Part shown: positions 33,457-47,114 of the stretch, one piece after another
How positions within the stretch are numbered: the stretch's first letter is position 1
Layout: the number at the start of each line of letters is the position of its first letter
Assembly: GCA_019095985.1 (NCBI GenBank)
Contig: CM032659.1
Location: 26,461,959-26,525,958 of the forward strand
From: Streblospio benedicti
Lineage: Eukaryota; Annelida; Polychaeta; Spionida; Spionidae
Direction of reading: 5' to 3'
Length of the DNA: 64,000 nucleotides
Program-made: the position numbers and the translations under genes
Notes under the pieces: model-generated
The model's input: the letters and a program-made list of their open reading frames with translations, nothing else
What the model was told of the DNA's origin: nothing
Databases searched by the model: none

Positions 33457-35098
33457 GTAAGTCCGTACTTCTTACCTATTTCTTATTCATTACAAGTATT
33501 CTTATTGTTTTATATTTTCAAAATAGCATGTTATTTAAGATAAAATTGTATTCAGCTTTATATAGATTCATTTGAATTTAACATGTTGGTAACATTTTTA
33601 AAAAGATTTATTTAATCATTCAACAGTTAGGTATAACTGTATTGTGAAAATGTAGATCAATACAGAATTGTCTTGATTACGCCTTTTCCTGTATTAGATA
33701 ATTGTTTGATATATTTTCATTTGATTAGAGCATTAAGATCAAGATGTGCACGTTTATTTATTGCGTCGCTTCAGCAGCTGGAGCAAAGTTTTATGTGTTT
33801 TTTTTTCATTTCTTTCTAACTATGTATGTTTCTATGCATGTATGTCTCCGGCCAAGCTAGAGTGTTAAACAATGAAAATTATGGCAAAGATACATTTAAA
33901 GTGAGATACAACAAATTATGCGAACATTTTTATCATTTCTGCAATTCTGACATTTCAAGCAATTTGAATAAAGTGAAATAGAACTTTCCATTTTTCATTA
34001 ATTAAAAAGGTCAGTATCTGTAAGTCAGAGGAATTAACTATGCTGCGAATATGAAGTGAAAGTATTAATTCTCTTTCTGCTGAATATGTGAGATAATGGA
34101 AGATAAAGTGTATTGCAATATTGTATTTATTAAGTAAGTGGCAGCTGGTTGCATATTAGGTGTAATTGATTTTATTTACCACTGGGGTTTGTGTTCGAAA
34201 ACACAATATAAATGCTTTTACTTTTATTTTGAAGTGAGCTTTTCAACCCTAGAGAGACCTTCTAAATGAAAATTATCCAAAAATATTTGTTTGGCCATTC
34301 TATCATTTGACATATGGAAAGTCTGTTCCAGCATCGCAATGTATACAAATGTTCCTGTCAAATGTCAGTTTAGTCCATTCCATATCACCAATTATTGCAG
34401 CATTTGTTGCAAATTAATGCACACTTAGAAAATGGCGCATACCCCTGTTATGAACATTCTTGGTATGAGTAGCTGTATGAAGACCCCTTTACCTACTCCA
34501 CATGATATGGGTTGTACCCTAGCATTATAGCTTTATGCAACTTTGTAAATGTATCACAACCAACATTTTTTAAATATTTGAATTTACTAATTATACCACC
34601 TAGTGCCCGTCCATATAATTCAGCCAAAGCTTTCACACAACTATCAATTTTCAAGTGTTCGTTCATGAGAATAACAAGATATTAATATGAAAAGGTACTA
34701 TTTCTAAAGGTTTTCGCGAGTAATTGAATTCATGATTGGTCAATGGCTTTCTAACCTTTGTAAATTTGATAATTTTGTTCTTTGTTTTTCATTTACCTTT
34801 ATCCTTCAGTTTTTACACCATTTTGCAAATTCAGTCGGGATGCGCTGAAGAGTTACTTCATTTCTGCTATAACAACCATATGATCAGCATATAATGACAT
34901 ATTAAGCTCACAATTTCCTATCATGCACATACTTTTGTATATCGATTACAATGCACGGATCTCTGTTTTTTTAGTGCTTTTAAAATTTCCGATCAACTAA
35001 CCAAGTACAAACTTAAAAGATTACAGTCACAGTTTTGATTAAAAAAAAAATGAAAGAAAAAAAAAAGATTCTTCAGTTTTCAGACAGCGTACGTGACG

Positions 35099-38000
35099 AT
35101 GAAGACCGCGGCGATGGTGACGTTTCTGCTGGCGGTGACGGCTGTGTCGGCCACGCCGCTGAGAACCCGCCGGGAGGTGGTGAGCGCCCGGGAAGAGCTC
35201 CTCGACCTGCTCGAAAACATGGTACGTGTCGCGTGCACGCACATCAGTGTGTAGGGAACGCCTATTAACGGGCGTCACTTAACACATGCAATATTTAATT
35301 GTCTATCAATTTAAAGAGCTATTAGATATTACTTATCACAGTGAGCTGCTGAAAATATGCAAATTAGACAAAACAATAATGGATTGTATTAACCAATAGA
35401 CTGTCTGCTTTCTACTTCAGTGATAGCTTTCATACGTATTTACTACTGTAATTTTCCGTGTATGTGTTACTTGTGTTTCATTTCCTGTTAAAGTCATTAT
35501 AATATGTAAATAATCATGTTGCTTACAATTGCTATGTTTATTGTAATTTTCTTACAACATTGTTTTGGGAAATAAGTAAATCGTTATGATCATCATCACA
35601 CAACGTGCTTGTGCGCACGATTTTGTAGAAACCCAATGGGGTAATAAAGTGGACACGGTTATAAGTGGCCGTGTTGACACCTTTGACTTTGACCCCTGAC
35701 AAGCTACATTCTATCTCTATGGACATACAGAATACCATGGACATATGATGATTAAAAGTGATGCGTGAAGTAGTGTCAACTTTTTAAAAAATCGTCAGCC
35801 ATTGACATAAGTATTATTTCGAAAATCCATGCATCTCTAAATCTTAATGTCGTCCTAGTGGGGGAAAATGGCCTTGTGAGCGATGGAAGGTGTTTGGAAC
35901 AACTTTAATGACTAAGCTGTGCTTAGTCATTTTGTGAGTGTAACCCGTACACAAAATACAACGAATATAGAAATCCAACATTTTTCATTTGTGTCGACCT
36001 TTTACCCACATCCGATTTATTCAACGGCATCAAATCATCCTAAATACCGGATCTATGCTCAAATCACAACGTCCTCGTTCGAGCGCAAAATTACTGACTG
36101 TCACGATGACTATTTGGTGAAAAACATAAGTAAACTGTTCACATGATTCTACTTTTTCATAAGATTGACACACCCGAAAAGCGTGACGTCTGTAAGGTGG
36201 GCAACACCAAGCTGACGAAAGCACAACAAGACGCAATAGTGGCACAGCACAATAAGGCAAGGAAGGCAGAGGGTGCCAAGGACATGAAGCAAATGGTAGG
36301 TGGCCTCTAACTAAAATATTGGAGTTCACATACGTTACATGTTCATTTGTTCAAGTGTCATTTACAATCTTGTTTCGACTTAACACTGTGAATTTTTTCG
36401 TTGTTGCAAAAGCTGATCTAAAGCTTTCGGTGATTCTTGTAAACGTTTTGTACCACACGATCTCGATGAGTTAGGCTCTGTTGAAAAAGGCAATGACAAT
36501 GACCGAAAGCTTCTGGTGAGCGTTTTCTCAGCTTTGTTCAATGTACGTGTTCAAAAAGATTAAGAATTGAGTTCTTACATATACAATTACTGTTATTTAA
36601 TAGTGCTGCACTTCAATATGGTCACTGTGAACTGGTTTATAGAATTCATATAGACTAAAATGATCACACCCCGGAAGCTAATCGAACCCCCATGGTATAC
36701 AGAGTATAATCACATTACATTCCAAGCATCAAGAATATGCATTTAGAAGAATATTCAAACGTATTTTTGTGCTATAGAAGACATCTTTGTGCATGAATGT
36801 AAGTGAGGAGGTATCTATTTTCAGAAGTGGGACGCAACTGTAGCTAAAGTTGCGCAAGGCTGGGCAAACCAATGTAACTTTAACCACGGCAATACCATGT
36901 GAGTAATGTAATAACATTTTAATATCATGATTTGTCGATAAAATATCAATCAGATGTAGCAATAGCATTATCTAGATAGACCGTATCAGAGAGAAAAATT
37001 GGCTTAACCTCCTCCCCGCCCTCTTTCATATGGAGGACCTCCAAATGTTCCAGAAGACGCCAGATATGTCATTTCGTGTTGGATCGGCTTATATGAGTCA
37101 ATATTGTTAGGCAACAGCCAGAAGACGTATCGGCTCGTACCAGACGACATTGTTCGGTGGTGCACAGCGTCAGAGATCCAGACGCTCCCGACGATCCAGA
37201 AAATAAGCAGATGGTCAAAAATAGCTGATCCGTTTCGTCACTTGCATGCCGGCCGATCGTAACAGTAGTAACGGAACTTTTGATTTGGACTACAAAGTCT
37301 TTGAAAACGTCCAGGCAAAACCAGATTGAAGTAGAAAGACCCTAGGATGTTCCAAATGAGCTCCAGATAGCCCTCCGGATGATCTAAAAAGAAAGCAGAT
37401 AATCCAAATCAGCAGATCAATAATCCTTCTAGGCCACAGCCAGCAGAAGTGGGCCGTTCCCTCCAGGAGCTACCGAATCAGCCTGATATGTCCAAATTTA
37501 AAGCCAGATCACTCACGATCCTCCCCTGGCGCCTTCTAAAACATTTGGAGCTACCATCCTCCAAGTGAATATGTTTTTGGGTGGAGGTGGAGGTGGTGTG
37601 GTGATTATTTATATCCTCAGAAAACACATGCATGTACATATTTACAATTCATATGCATGTACAAGGTAACGTACATGTACGTGTTGAAATAGGTGTACCG
37701 TCGATGGTCAAAAAAAGACGATGGGCCAGAACATGTGGCAGGGAACCGGATCTAGCGTCAACCCGACTGGCATTGTTGGCGCGTGGGTGGCAGAGAAGGC
37801 GGATTACAGCTATGCGAATGACTTGAATGCTGGCACCCTGGGGCAGAAAGCTGGCAAAACCTGGCAGGACGTTGGACATTATACCCAGGTACTGTACGCG
37901 CGAAATGTGTAGCAAAACTATTTATTAGCGCATGGCCTTATGAATAAACCTATATGTAATAAAGAATGCGTGGAAAAACATCGTTGATAAGCAATGGCGT

Positions 38001-39276
38001 ATGGGGATTCGCGCAAACGATAAAGCTACTACAATTACATACGAAATCTATTGACACCACCCTTTGCTTGGTTGATAACGTGTCTCAATGTTGGCACGTT
38101 GAATATGGTTTGGTGTTTGGCAACATTTAAGAACTCCTTTAACAAGAAAATGCAAGAGAGGGTTGCAGGTGCACACAGGCTTTAATACGACTCAAAAATA
38201 TCTACCGATTCTTCATTGTGACTATATTTTACGGGTCCATAACAATAAACTTTATCTTATTTGCACGGGCCTTTAATAATAGCCAGTCCCTTCTTTATCG
38301 CGCGTTTCAATCTGATTAGCACATATATGTACCTGACATGTATATTGATTACAGGTGGTGTGGAGTAAAAGCGAGTATGTGGGATGTGGCGCTCAGCAAT
38401 GCTCAGGAAAAACAATCGTTGTCTGTAACTACTTCCCAGCGTAAGCCATGCTTCCTCTTGTCAAATTGAGTGCAATTGATCAAAATTAAATAGAAACAAT
38501 GAATACCCAGTGTGGTTCTGAATATCAAATGCATAAATATAATGTTACATAATGAGTTCTCGTTTGGAACTTATTTCAATGCAATGTACAATGAACGCGA
38601 CAACACATTAGCTTGACTGGTGTTATGAGTCATGCTGTTTGTTGTTTTTATTTACTTTAATTTATTGATGTTATTTTTCTATGTGTGTCTACAGTGGTAA
38701 CTTTCCAAGTTCCGTGGCCTTTAAGAAGACTGGCGACTGTCCTAGTGGATACAGATTGAGAAATGGACTTTGCAGTAAGTTTTTTTTATCTACCCACGGT
38801 TTTCATAATCCAATACCGGCCAATACAATCCTCCAAAACAACGGCCACGAAAATCAGACAGTTCTTTCCGCCCTTGGAAGTGAACCGTAACAGCCCAATT
38901 AAATGGTGAACTGTAATGGTCGCATTCGTCACGTTGGTGTAGAACATGATATACATGTTGGTCAGTGCTTTTAGTGGTGGGTTGTAATGGGCTGTTTCGG
39001 ACATTGTTTGTTACCATTACTTCCAACTCTAATTATGTTTCCCAAACTTGCTATGCTTTTGATGTTCCATAATTTTAAGTCATAACATGTAATTCTTTCA
39101 GAATATGAGGAATAATGGTATATTCACCGTTTACATTTGCTAATAATTCTAATACTACACTATTTATGTTTACAGGATCAAAAAGGGAGATCGAGCGTGA
39201 ATTGGCCGAAGAAGAGGAGGACGCCATTGAAGTCCAAGAGAAAAATTTGGATGACCCATTAGTGCAATGGCCTTAA
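35099..39276 (+). CDS. Secreted CAP/SCP-domain protein
   Basis: Seven exons: 35099-35221, 36164-36295, 36825-36898, 37693-37888, 38355-38440, 38695-38774, 39176-39276. They total 792 bases, 263 residues, with every phase consistent. Residues 1-18 are a signal peptide (MKTAAMVTFLLAVTAVSA). RTRR at 22-25 and RSKR at 231-234 are furin-type sites around the CAP domain. CAP hallmarks are AQHN (His about 70), the AWVAE glutamate, GHYTQVVW (His about 172, CAP1 signature) and VVCNYFPAGNF (CAP2). Eight cysteines would pair as disulfides. The last exon adds a very acidic tail. CAP proteins (CRISPs, venom allergens, GAPR-1 relatives) are extracellular, with varied roles in sterol binding, immunity, venom or reproduction; the sequence does not say which applies. 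No C-terminal ion-channel-regulator domain follows. Confidence 0.9.
37025..37568. mobile_element. Inverted-repeat element in CAP intron 3
   Basis: About 540 bp with imperfect terminal inverted repeats: the left end reads GGAGGACCTCCAAATGTTCC then AGAAGACGCCAG, and the right end gives CGCCTTCTAAAACATTTGG then AGCTACCATCCTCC. No ORF of note. Probably a non-autonomous DNA transposon. Removing it would leave an intron of ordinary size. Confidence 0.5.
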
Positions 39277-40875
39277 AAATAGAAGTCATTTCAGTTTGAA
39301 AACAAACATTTTGGAGCTGTACATACTTATTCTTTGTGAAGACATTCAAATAACGTTCGATTTCGTCAGACACGTATGTAAAATGTTCGATTTTCTCAAT
39401 GTGGCTTTGATAAACTCTTTCCTTTCGAGTGTGGTATTCCTCTATCCAATGATGTTCATGATGTTATTATGCTTTCATTCTTTCGATATTGTTGTTGTTA
39501 TAACTCAATTGTGAGGCCATGGTTTCATTATTAGCTTGCATAATGAATCAGTATGGTGTACCATTGATTATTACAGTTAAATTACTTCGGATTCATGACC
39601 AATACATAATTTCGCATAATTTTAACCCTGTGTAGGATGCTGTAAAATAACTATGCTCATAATCTTCATTGGGTTAATATGACTATATATGATTACGCTT
39701 TTTAGTACGATAATTGTTGTTTTAAACAGTATATCTCGGATGTATTATTGTTAAGCGTATATAATGACATTGATGGCTACTTTAATAACTGCATGCGAAT
39801 AAACGACATTAATCTGTGAAGTTTAAGTTTTGTTATACTTGAACTTGCCACGCTGTGTAACAAGCATTCTTTATTCTTCTTTGTATGGCTACTATGACAA
39901 GATTGATGGGACTGTTATTACTTTATTAATCAGAATTGGCAGGCCTAATGTGAAAATAGCATTCCAAATTATGAGGTGATGTGAACCTTTGTCATACAAC
40001 TACCCACAATGATTAGTCCCAATTCAACTGGTGGGGATCTCAGAACGTGTAGATGTTTTAAGATCTTTGCAAACATCTAAAGACATTGAAGTTTACATTA
40101 TGATTTTTCATTGCTTCATTATTTATATAGAATACGACGTTTATTTCATACACACTTTCAGCATCATACTTTTTACTCTGCAAAGGTAAATTAGACACAG
40201 CTATTTCTTCAACCATATTTCATAGTCATCATTGCACATGAAGACCTAAATATACATTTTGAATAGGAGAATCTGTGCTAAAGCATTCTTCAAATAATAT
40301 ACAACCTGAAAGACTATGTGCTCCATCAATGGATTGTACATAAGCATAATATGATTTCAATTTATCTTTGCTTGGAAACTATAACTCTGACTATCAATAT
40401 GGACATAACCTTCAAATGGTGAAGGGAACATGAAAGAGCCACATGTCCATCACATGCACACTCACCGATACCATATGGTTAGCAAGTCCATTTTTAAAAT
40501 GTTATGTCGAGAAAGTTAAGTTAAGTACAAATACCACACGTTACATCATACAAAAAAAAAAAAAAAAAGAAAATAAAAAAAATACACACCATGTGCAGTC
40601 CACTGTGCAGCAAAACCTCTATCACGAACAAAAGCTGCAGTTAGAAAAGGTGTCCTTATAAATAATGAAGTGCTCTCGTTATTGACCCCCCCTCTTAAAA
40701 ACAAACAAACCTAGACAGTTATAAAGGACACTCCAAAAATGTCAAAGTGTCCCTATTAATGAGGTGTCCACATGGTGAGGTTCTACTGTGGTCTAACAAT
40801 GACCTTTGCCCCTGTGGCGTAGCTTACTTAGCATCAAGCCCAAACTAGGTAGTAGTTCTCAGTTCGGCCGCAATC
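39277..40875. other. CAP 3' flank and intergenic DNA
   Basis: A possible CAP poly(A) signal AATAAA lies at 39798-39803. A poly-A run occurs at 40551-40568. From 40640 to 40795 is a dispersed repeat with phrases like AATGAGGTGTCC and GAGGTTCTACTGTGG, partly echoed at 47770-47890. Nothing else was recognised. Confidence 0.5.
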
Positions 40876-43800
40876 ATGAGAGGCGCTGCGTTGTGTTTTG
40901 TTCTGCTAAGCGCATGCTTGGGTAAGTGGGTTGGATTTTAATTATTTCATTAGGATAATCTTAGTATTTTAATGGCCAAAAGCACCCAAGTTTAACTTCT
41001 ACTGATATGAAGGGACGTTGAAATAGATTGAACCCATGAAGTAATCATCTAGTATGCGTTTGCCACTTTGAGCGAACTTTTACTATTTGATAAACTAAAT
41101 ACATTTTGTGATACTCATACATACTCATCCACTAAACATACATCACCAAGAATTCAGGAGCATTTTTTTCTTTGGGTGTTTCAGATATGCTGATTTATCA
41201 TACTTGGTATAGTAGTATTCCAAATAAATATGTTGCATATCCCAAGTGAGTGGTATGCGGAAAATTCCCATGTGATGAATTGTCTGCCAATGTTACCATG
41301 AGGTGTGAAGCATGAGGTGAAGCCTATACTGTCACAATTCACGAACATATACATACATTGTATATATGTACGTTGATTTGATAAAGTGTTTTTCTTCTCA
41401 AAATGACACCAATGAGTTGGTGCAAACGTACAACTTACACCACGGTGCGTGTAGTACTCTATTCTAATTTACATCAATGTATACTTGATTAGTGGGATAA
41501 TGGGTTAAATTGTATTAAAATCCATCTTGATATGGGCCAAATTCGGTTCTATAATCAACCCTTTTTAACACTCATGTATTGACATGCACGTGTACCTTGC
41601 ATAAGGTTCTTCATTGACAGTCATTTAAAAACACCAATATCTAAATTGAAAGAACTTAAAATCTCTCGCAGTTCGTGGCTGGCCCAGACTAGACCGCGGG
41701 CGGGTGTGGACGTTCATGATCGGAGACAACTGGGGAGGCTACGAGTACCTGTGAGTCACAACTCCATGTGTTTATGTATATTTAAATATGATTATAACAG
41801 AGCATACTTTAAATTAGCAATAGTAGTATCAAATGTGCAGGGTTTTAGCCAAATTGAATATGGTGAGTTTCAAGCTCGACAAAAATTTATAGCATCACGT
41901 ATTTCCTGTCGCCTGTGTTGAAGGCTACAGGAAAAAGTCGACCTGCTGTTTGGTCAAAGTTGGTCCCATAATGTGACGTGCTTTTTATATCGTTCAATAT
42001 TGTCTTTCAGGGATGACAATGGGTTTGCGCAGGGCTTCAATGCAGAACTGGTCAAAGCTGGTACGTCGCGAGATAAATTTTGCTAGATGTTTTACTCTAT
42101 CACTTGTGGGAAGCTGTGCTTATACGTGCTTCTTTATGGGGACTTTTTGGTGATAGCATTGCATAATGACTAATAGCTTTACATGAGAAAAGTGTTGGAA
42201 AAGAACCAGTACCACTGGGGATTCAATGAAAGTTACATAACACGTATTAAACTAAGAGGCGCCATCCCAACTGACATTTTAGTGTGTGAATTTGCGGACG
42301 AGGAGTGCTACTGGATGATGGATACATACTCCAACTGCTGGCAATCGGACGGAGAGAGTCAGTACCCGGGCCGCGGCCTCATGGACGGCTGGTATGACGC
42401 CTGCACCGGGGCCTCCCCCACCAAGATCAGAGAGAACAGGTAAAGGTTCATGGGTATAAGTGTATTTTGTATGTTTGGTTCGTGCGATCACAATATCTCT
42501 GCACAAGTGGTTGATTTGCGTGTTCGAGTGATTGTCACTGCATGGACAAGTAACGGTTTTTACAACAACGACTATTTATATTAAGATAGTATACACCAAA
42601 TATTGCAAATGTTAACAGTGTTTTGTTTTGGTAAACACGAACAATTATTTCAGTCCCGACGAGTTTCATCAATTATCATTATTGTTAGTCACCCTGCAGC
42701 AAAAAAAGTGAAACGCCTAGCACGGAAAATGTTTCTTAGAAAAAGTGTCAGTAAAATGTCATGGAATTTGCCATTATTTATATTGGACTGAATCCGTATC
42801 CTGACAAAATAAATGCTGTTTGAGTTATTTGTAATAATACTTGAAGTTGCCCTGTTGTTCATAAAATAGTGGAAAATGACATTATAATGTGGTATGAAGT
42901 CAGAAACCCAAAATGTCGATAATATTAAATAATATGGCTACCTCCTTGTCTTTCCAGTTTTGATTTCTCCTTGCCTTACGCTGATGTAGAAAAGGTAACT
43001 CTCATGTACAAGAATCGTGACGAGGGAATGGCAAATGTGAGAGATAAGAGGATTGGTAAGTCGACGTGTTTTATTAGGAAAGCACTGATTCATAACTACG
43101 AAGGAGACCTGCGTGAGCATTACACATGTTATCACTGGGGAGATGTCCGCATTAGTACACAACTTTTGAAGCAATGCACAGAAATGAAAATGCGTCATCC
43201 TATGCATAAGTTAATGATGTGTTGAGTTATTATGCTTCAATGAGTAAATGCAAAACAACCAGCTTGTGAATACATGATTAGTAATGATACCATAATATCG
43301 AAGAAATGACCACACGGGGATCCACTTTGTCAACATTTGAATACTTTTATCAGTGATCGTCAAGCGAGTTTTTACTCAGGGTCCAAGACATGATTTACCT
43401 GCTCATTTGAATTAGACTGTACGCGTTTATCCCAATCAGGCTTTGTGAAGGGCTGGATCAACGGGCCCGACTGCTTCAAGTACCAGTACGGCTACGACTT
43501 CAACCAGCCTGGCCAGTACGAGTCCGTTATGTTTGACACTCATCAGGAAATGATAGATGCTGTCAAAAATGGCGACGTAAGTCTGCTCTAAAGGGTTTAC
43601 CATGATCATATTGTGACTTAATTTTGCGGTGTTAAGATTTCATTGGCTCACATAGTAGCGTACATTAAACCTGGACTCACACTTTGTTTCAGAATATCCT
43701 GATATCGAATAGAAAAATCATTTGGAGTTATGGAAAAGTGGATGCAATGTGATTTTTGTTCAATATTCAGGTTGATGCGTGTGTGACCAGTGATAAGTAC

Positions 43801-44737
43801 AGCGGACTCGAACCTGTAGACCTGTGGTTTGGCTGCGCTGACCAAGGTATTGACCTGCGATGTTGACGATATATAGTTAAAATACACCATTCACACCTTA
43901 TCATGCTATGCACAACATTGCACACACAGAATAATTTTAGTGTGATGAATTAAACAGCAGGATTAATCAAGCGTAGCAACATTTCAGAGCAAGTTCGGAT
44001 TGTAGCATATTAACTACACATGGTTAAAGTAAAAATAATTATTGCACATGAGCCAATATTGTTCTGGTAGCTCTGTGCTCTCTGAGCACTTTTGATGTAG
44101 TTAATATCGTATCTACCCACCACTCTTCCCACGGTTTCAGGTGCCTCCCTGATGGCCCCGTACGGCAGTAAGCTCCTAGAATGGTGGGACGACGCGTTCC
44201 AGGCTTTTGTTGACAGCGGTGAATACGCTCAGTTCTGCAGAGCTCAAAGACGAAAGCACGGTGAGTTGTTTTTATAGTGACTTTCAATTTAATATTTTCA
44301 AAATGTCCCATAGGCAGATCCAGGGGGCGCCTGGGGCACGCCCCCCCCTTTCCCACCAAAATACTTCATTTTCATTGGGGTTTTCATGAAATCGCTAAGT
44401 GCGCCCCCCTTTATCAAGAACCTGGATCTGTCATTGATGTCCTATCATAAGTTTACTTTTCAGAGCTAGCATAGCAGTATGATTGGCAATAGCAGAAAGC
44501 TAGGAATATTTATTTGCAGTAGTATATTAGATTTTGAGTGTTTTATCAGTAACATAATAGGTAAGACGTGATACATAATTAAGCCTGATTAATAGCTAAT
44601 TAATTGTAGATGAGACACTTTAATTGCCAGGATTTATTATTTGAAATATTACATAATGTATCTACATGTATATGATCACACTAACCATTGCTATCTTTAT
44701 TTAAGGCTACCGTGGCGATATCAACTGTCTCGGCTAA
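40876..44737 (+). CDS. Secreted periplasmic-binding-fold protein, paralogue A
   Basis: Nine exons: 40876-40921, 41672-41750, 42011-42060, 42283-42439, 42958-43055, 43440-43576, 43771-43846, 44141-44260, 44706-44737. They total 795 bases, 264 residues, in a consistent frame. Exon 1 encodes a signal peptide (MRGAALCFVLLSACLG). The mature part follows the class II solute-binding (SBP_bac_3-like) layout: a ligand-pocket start (TFMIGDNWGGYEYL), GFNAELVKAV, GLMDGWYDACTG, FDFSLPYADVEKVTL with a YK strand, RIGFVKGW, MIDAVKNGDVDACV, and a final SLMAPYGSKLLEWW helix before AFQAFVDSGEYAQFC. Nine cysteines, unusual for bacterial versions, suit an extracellular animal protein. Bacterial relatives bind amino acids for ABC uptake; ligand and role here are unknown. 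Introns and the signal exon exclude bacterial contamination. A poly(A) signal is at 44806-44811. Confidence 0.85.
44313..44432. mobile_element. MITE, GGCAGATCC family, copy 1
   Basis: About 120 bp in the last intron of paralogue A, beginning GGCAGATCCAGG and ending CCTGGATCTGTC, an imperfect inverted pair. The interior is C/G-run rich with no coding potential. Confidence 0.6.
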
Positions 44738-45021
44738 TGGGTGATTAGGAGGCTGCGTTTGTTCCACACTCCTGAGAGACAATGTTTAACATGTTGGCAG
44801 TGAGCAATAAATCTGGTTAAAACAGTTGTGTTTTTTGAATACCATAGTGCATAGAGTTTTTGCTTTTTAATGTAAGGTTCAAGTATCAAAAACTGTCATT
44901 AACTTCTAATAATTTACATTTGACGACAACGTTTTTACATTAAATGCTGTTTGAGTTTTTTGTAATGATACTTGATGTTGCCCCGTTGTTCATAATATAG
45001 TGGAAAATAACATTATAATCT

Positions 45022-45052
45022 ATCGTCGTCTTCGTCGTCGTCGTCTTCGTCT
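45022..45052. repeat. (TCG/TTC)n microsatellite
   Basis: Short interrupted trinucleotide repeat of the type CGTCGTCTTCGTCGTCG, inside the inserted part of the duplicated intron sequence. Confidence 0.7.
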
Positions 45053-45821
45053 AGGATAAAACAAATGCAGTTAGAACGAATCCAGATTGTCTGGAATACA
45101 CGCCGAACATGAAAGAACGTGCATGCGCACTTATAAGAATTGTTATTCCTTATGTCCTCGTGTACTCTGTTTTGTGTACATTTCTAACATAAGTACACAG
45201 CATTCATCCAAACATAATCTACAGCTATATAGAAAATCATGTATGCAAATGACCAGTGATGTGCTATGAAGTCAGAAACGCAATTAAAAAAAACAAACAA
45301 AAAACCCCAGAAAATGCTGAATTTGATTACAATATAAGATTATATTGGGACGTATAACAGAACGAAAAAAATAAAAAGATTGGGTAAGAAATTGTTACAA
45401 AGGGCGAGGTGCTGCTGCGTGCATTGGTTCTGTTACTGTTTTTGTCACGTCTGCGTTCTATTGACCCATTTCTCTCGGCTGCCAAATAACAGAAATATAA
45501 ACATATGGAAGTCCCCACCGTACCCCGCTGCGAGGTGGCCCGTGTAATGCTAAGTGTGTGGGCAAAGTTCAATTCAGTTTCAGACAGAGTTTTTTCTTTG
45601 AACACTTTTACAATTTTTACAGTAAACTGTGAAATGAAGCATTTTGACATGGTGGGAAATTACCCGTATTGTGTGAAAAGCACTAATAGATATGCTATTT
45701 GAATATTGCTTATATTCCATACAATGTTGGTAATGTACATCGGCAGTGCATACATAGTTCAATGAGTTCACTTGATATAAACATGATGTTTTACTTCACC
45801 AAAAGTATGTAGACGTACATA

Positions 45822-45965
45822 GGCAGATCCAGGGGGGGGGGGCAGCGCACCCCCCTTTCCCCACCAAAATATTTCATTTTCAAGGTATAGGTTTGTTTAC
45901 ATGTCCGCCATCGATCGCGTGTACGAAATCCATGAAAGCCCTGCAGTGCGCCCCCTGAAAAAAAA
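45822..45965. mobile_element. MITE, GGCAGATCC family, copy 2
   Basis: Begins GGCAGATCCAGG followed by a G run, then a CCCCCCTTTCCCCACCAAAA stretch like that of copy 1 and a GCGCCCCCTG near the right end. The right terminus is degraded. Confidence 0.5.
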
Positions 45966-46642
45966 AAAGTATTTGCCATTGGACGTATGACTAATGAATC
46001 CCTAGGCCCACTATATGAATATCATCAACAATATGTAAATGACGAACCTATTGCAATTTGACTATTGCTATTCATGTATATATGCTAATTCAGAAAAAGA
46101 CAGGGCTATGGCTCTGAAATGGTTGCCTCCACCTCCATGTGTCACTAATGTCTGCATTTCCAACCTCTTGCCTATACATGTGTGTGCTGTTTATACACAA
46201 ATTCAGAATACGGAATTAATTCTCATTTTTTTTTGTTTTCTTTATTGTTAAGTAATGTAAAAATGTATTGTGAAGCCATACAGCACAACTTGTCTTCATC
46301 TTAAAATCATCGTCTCCATACATGTTTTCCTTCCCTAAAATCTTGATATTTGAGCACAATAAAAAAGGTCATTAGGTAATTTTCTATTTAACATGGCATG
46401 GAGCTATTCTATATATTTGAAATAGCTACATTTCCTCTCACCGTTCATAAATTATACGTCCCTGAACGTATTTACACGTTTAAAAATCACATCACAAAAA
46501 AAGTTTCATAATTAAAAAAAATATCAAAGTCAACAGACCTATATTTATTACTAATGTGTTTTTCCCAGTTTGCTTGTGGATACGATTTTTATTCTTCTCT
46601 CTCTCTCTTTCTATGGCAAGCAAATCCTACCACTATTCTGAC

Positions 46643-46795
46643 ATAGCTGAAGACAGGTTTTTCAACCCTAAGCTTCCATATGACTTATGTCAAGTGGCCC
46701 TGACGGACTCGAACTCACGACCCCAAGGTTGTGAGACCAGAATGATACCATCAAAGCGGGCTGTTAAAGGTTACACGGACGAACCGTTGTCTCTG
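46643..46795 (-). mobile_element. tRNA-related repeat, copy 3
   Basis: Shares the minus-strand tRNA-like core (B box GAGTTCGAGTCC, and GGTCTCACAACCTTGGGGTC) with copies at 22338-22600 and 23652-23880. Only the innermost part of the left arm remains, which separates the core from the arms and shows that the core is the stable part of the family. Confidence 0.6.
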
Positions 46796-47114
46796 TAACC
46801 CCCAGCCTACATACTTACGTTTGTTGTACAGATACACTGTTTCTATTTTCTTGAGTTTTGTTTAAGATTTCATGCGATGCCATTGCTTATTAGTGGACAA
46901 CGTCCAAGACCCCCGATCGTGTTTACGATAGAGGTAAACGCAATCTACGTTGAGATGAATTAAGTTTAGAGTGTAACATTAAAGGCAGTGTTGCGGTACG
47001 CAGGTCAAGTCAACTGTAGCGCAGAATTCTGGACTTTACTGTATAGTATCAATCTTCTAAAATTCCACCTTTACGGTAGCAAGAGCAAGCTAGGCGCGGA
47101 CTCTTCTTGCGAGG

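Larger units (their letters stand above)
28320..35098. other. Intergenic region between PLB1-like and CAP genes
   Basis: AT-rich DNA with no recognisable gene. It contains the purine-rich tandem repeat at 29640-30070, the dispersed repeat at 31745-31915 and a candidate promoter near 33375. I saw nothing else of note. Confidence 0.5.
44738..47114. other. Intergenic region between paralogues A and B
   Basis: It holds a partial duplicate of paralogue A intron 4 (44942-45020 and 45261-45281, matching about 42811-42910), a TCG/TTC microsatellite (45022-45052), a GGCAGATCC-family MITE (45822-45965) and the third tRNA-related repeat (46643-46795). No gene was recognised. Confidence 0.55.
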
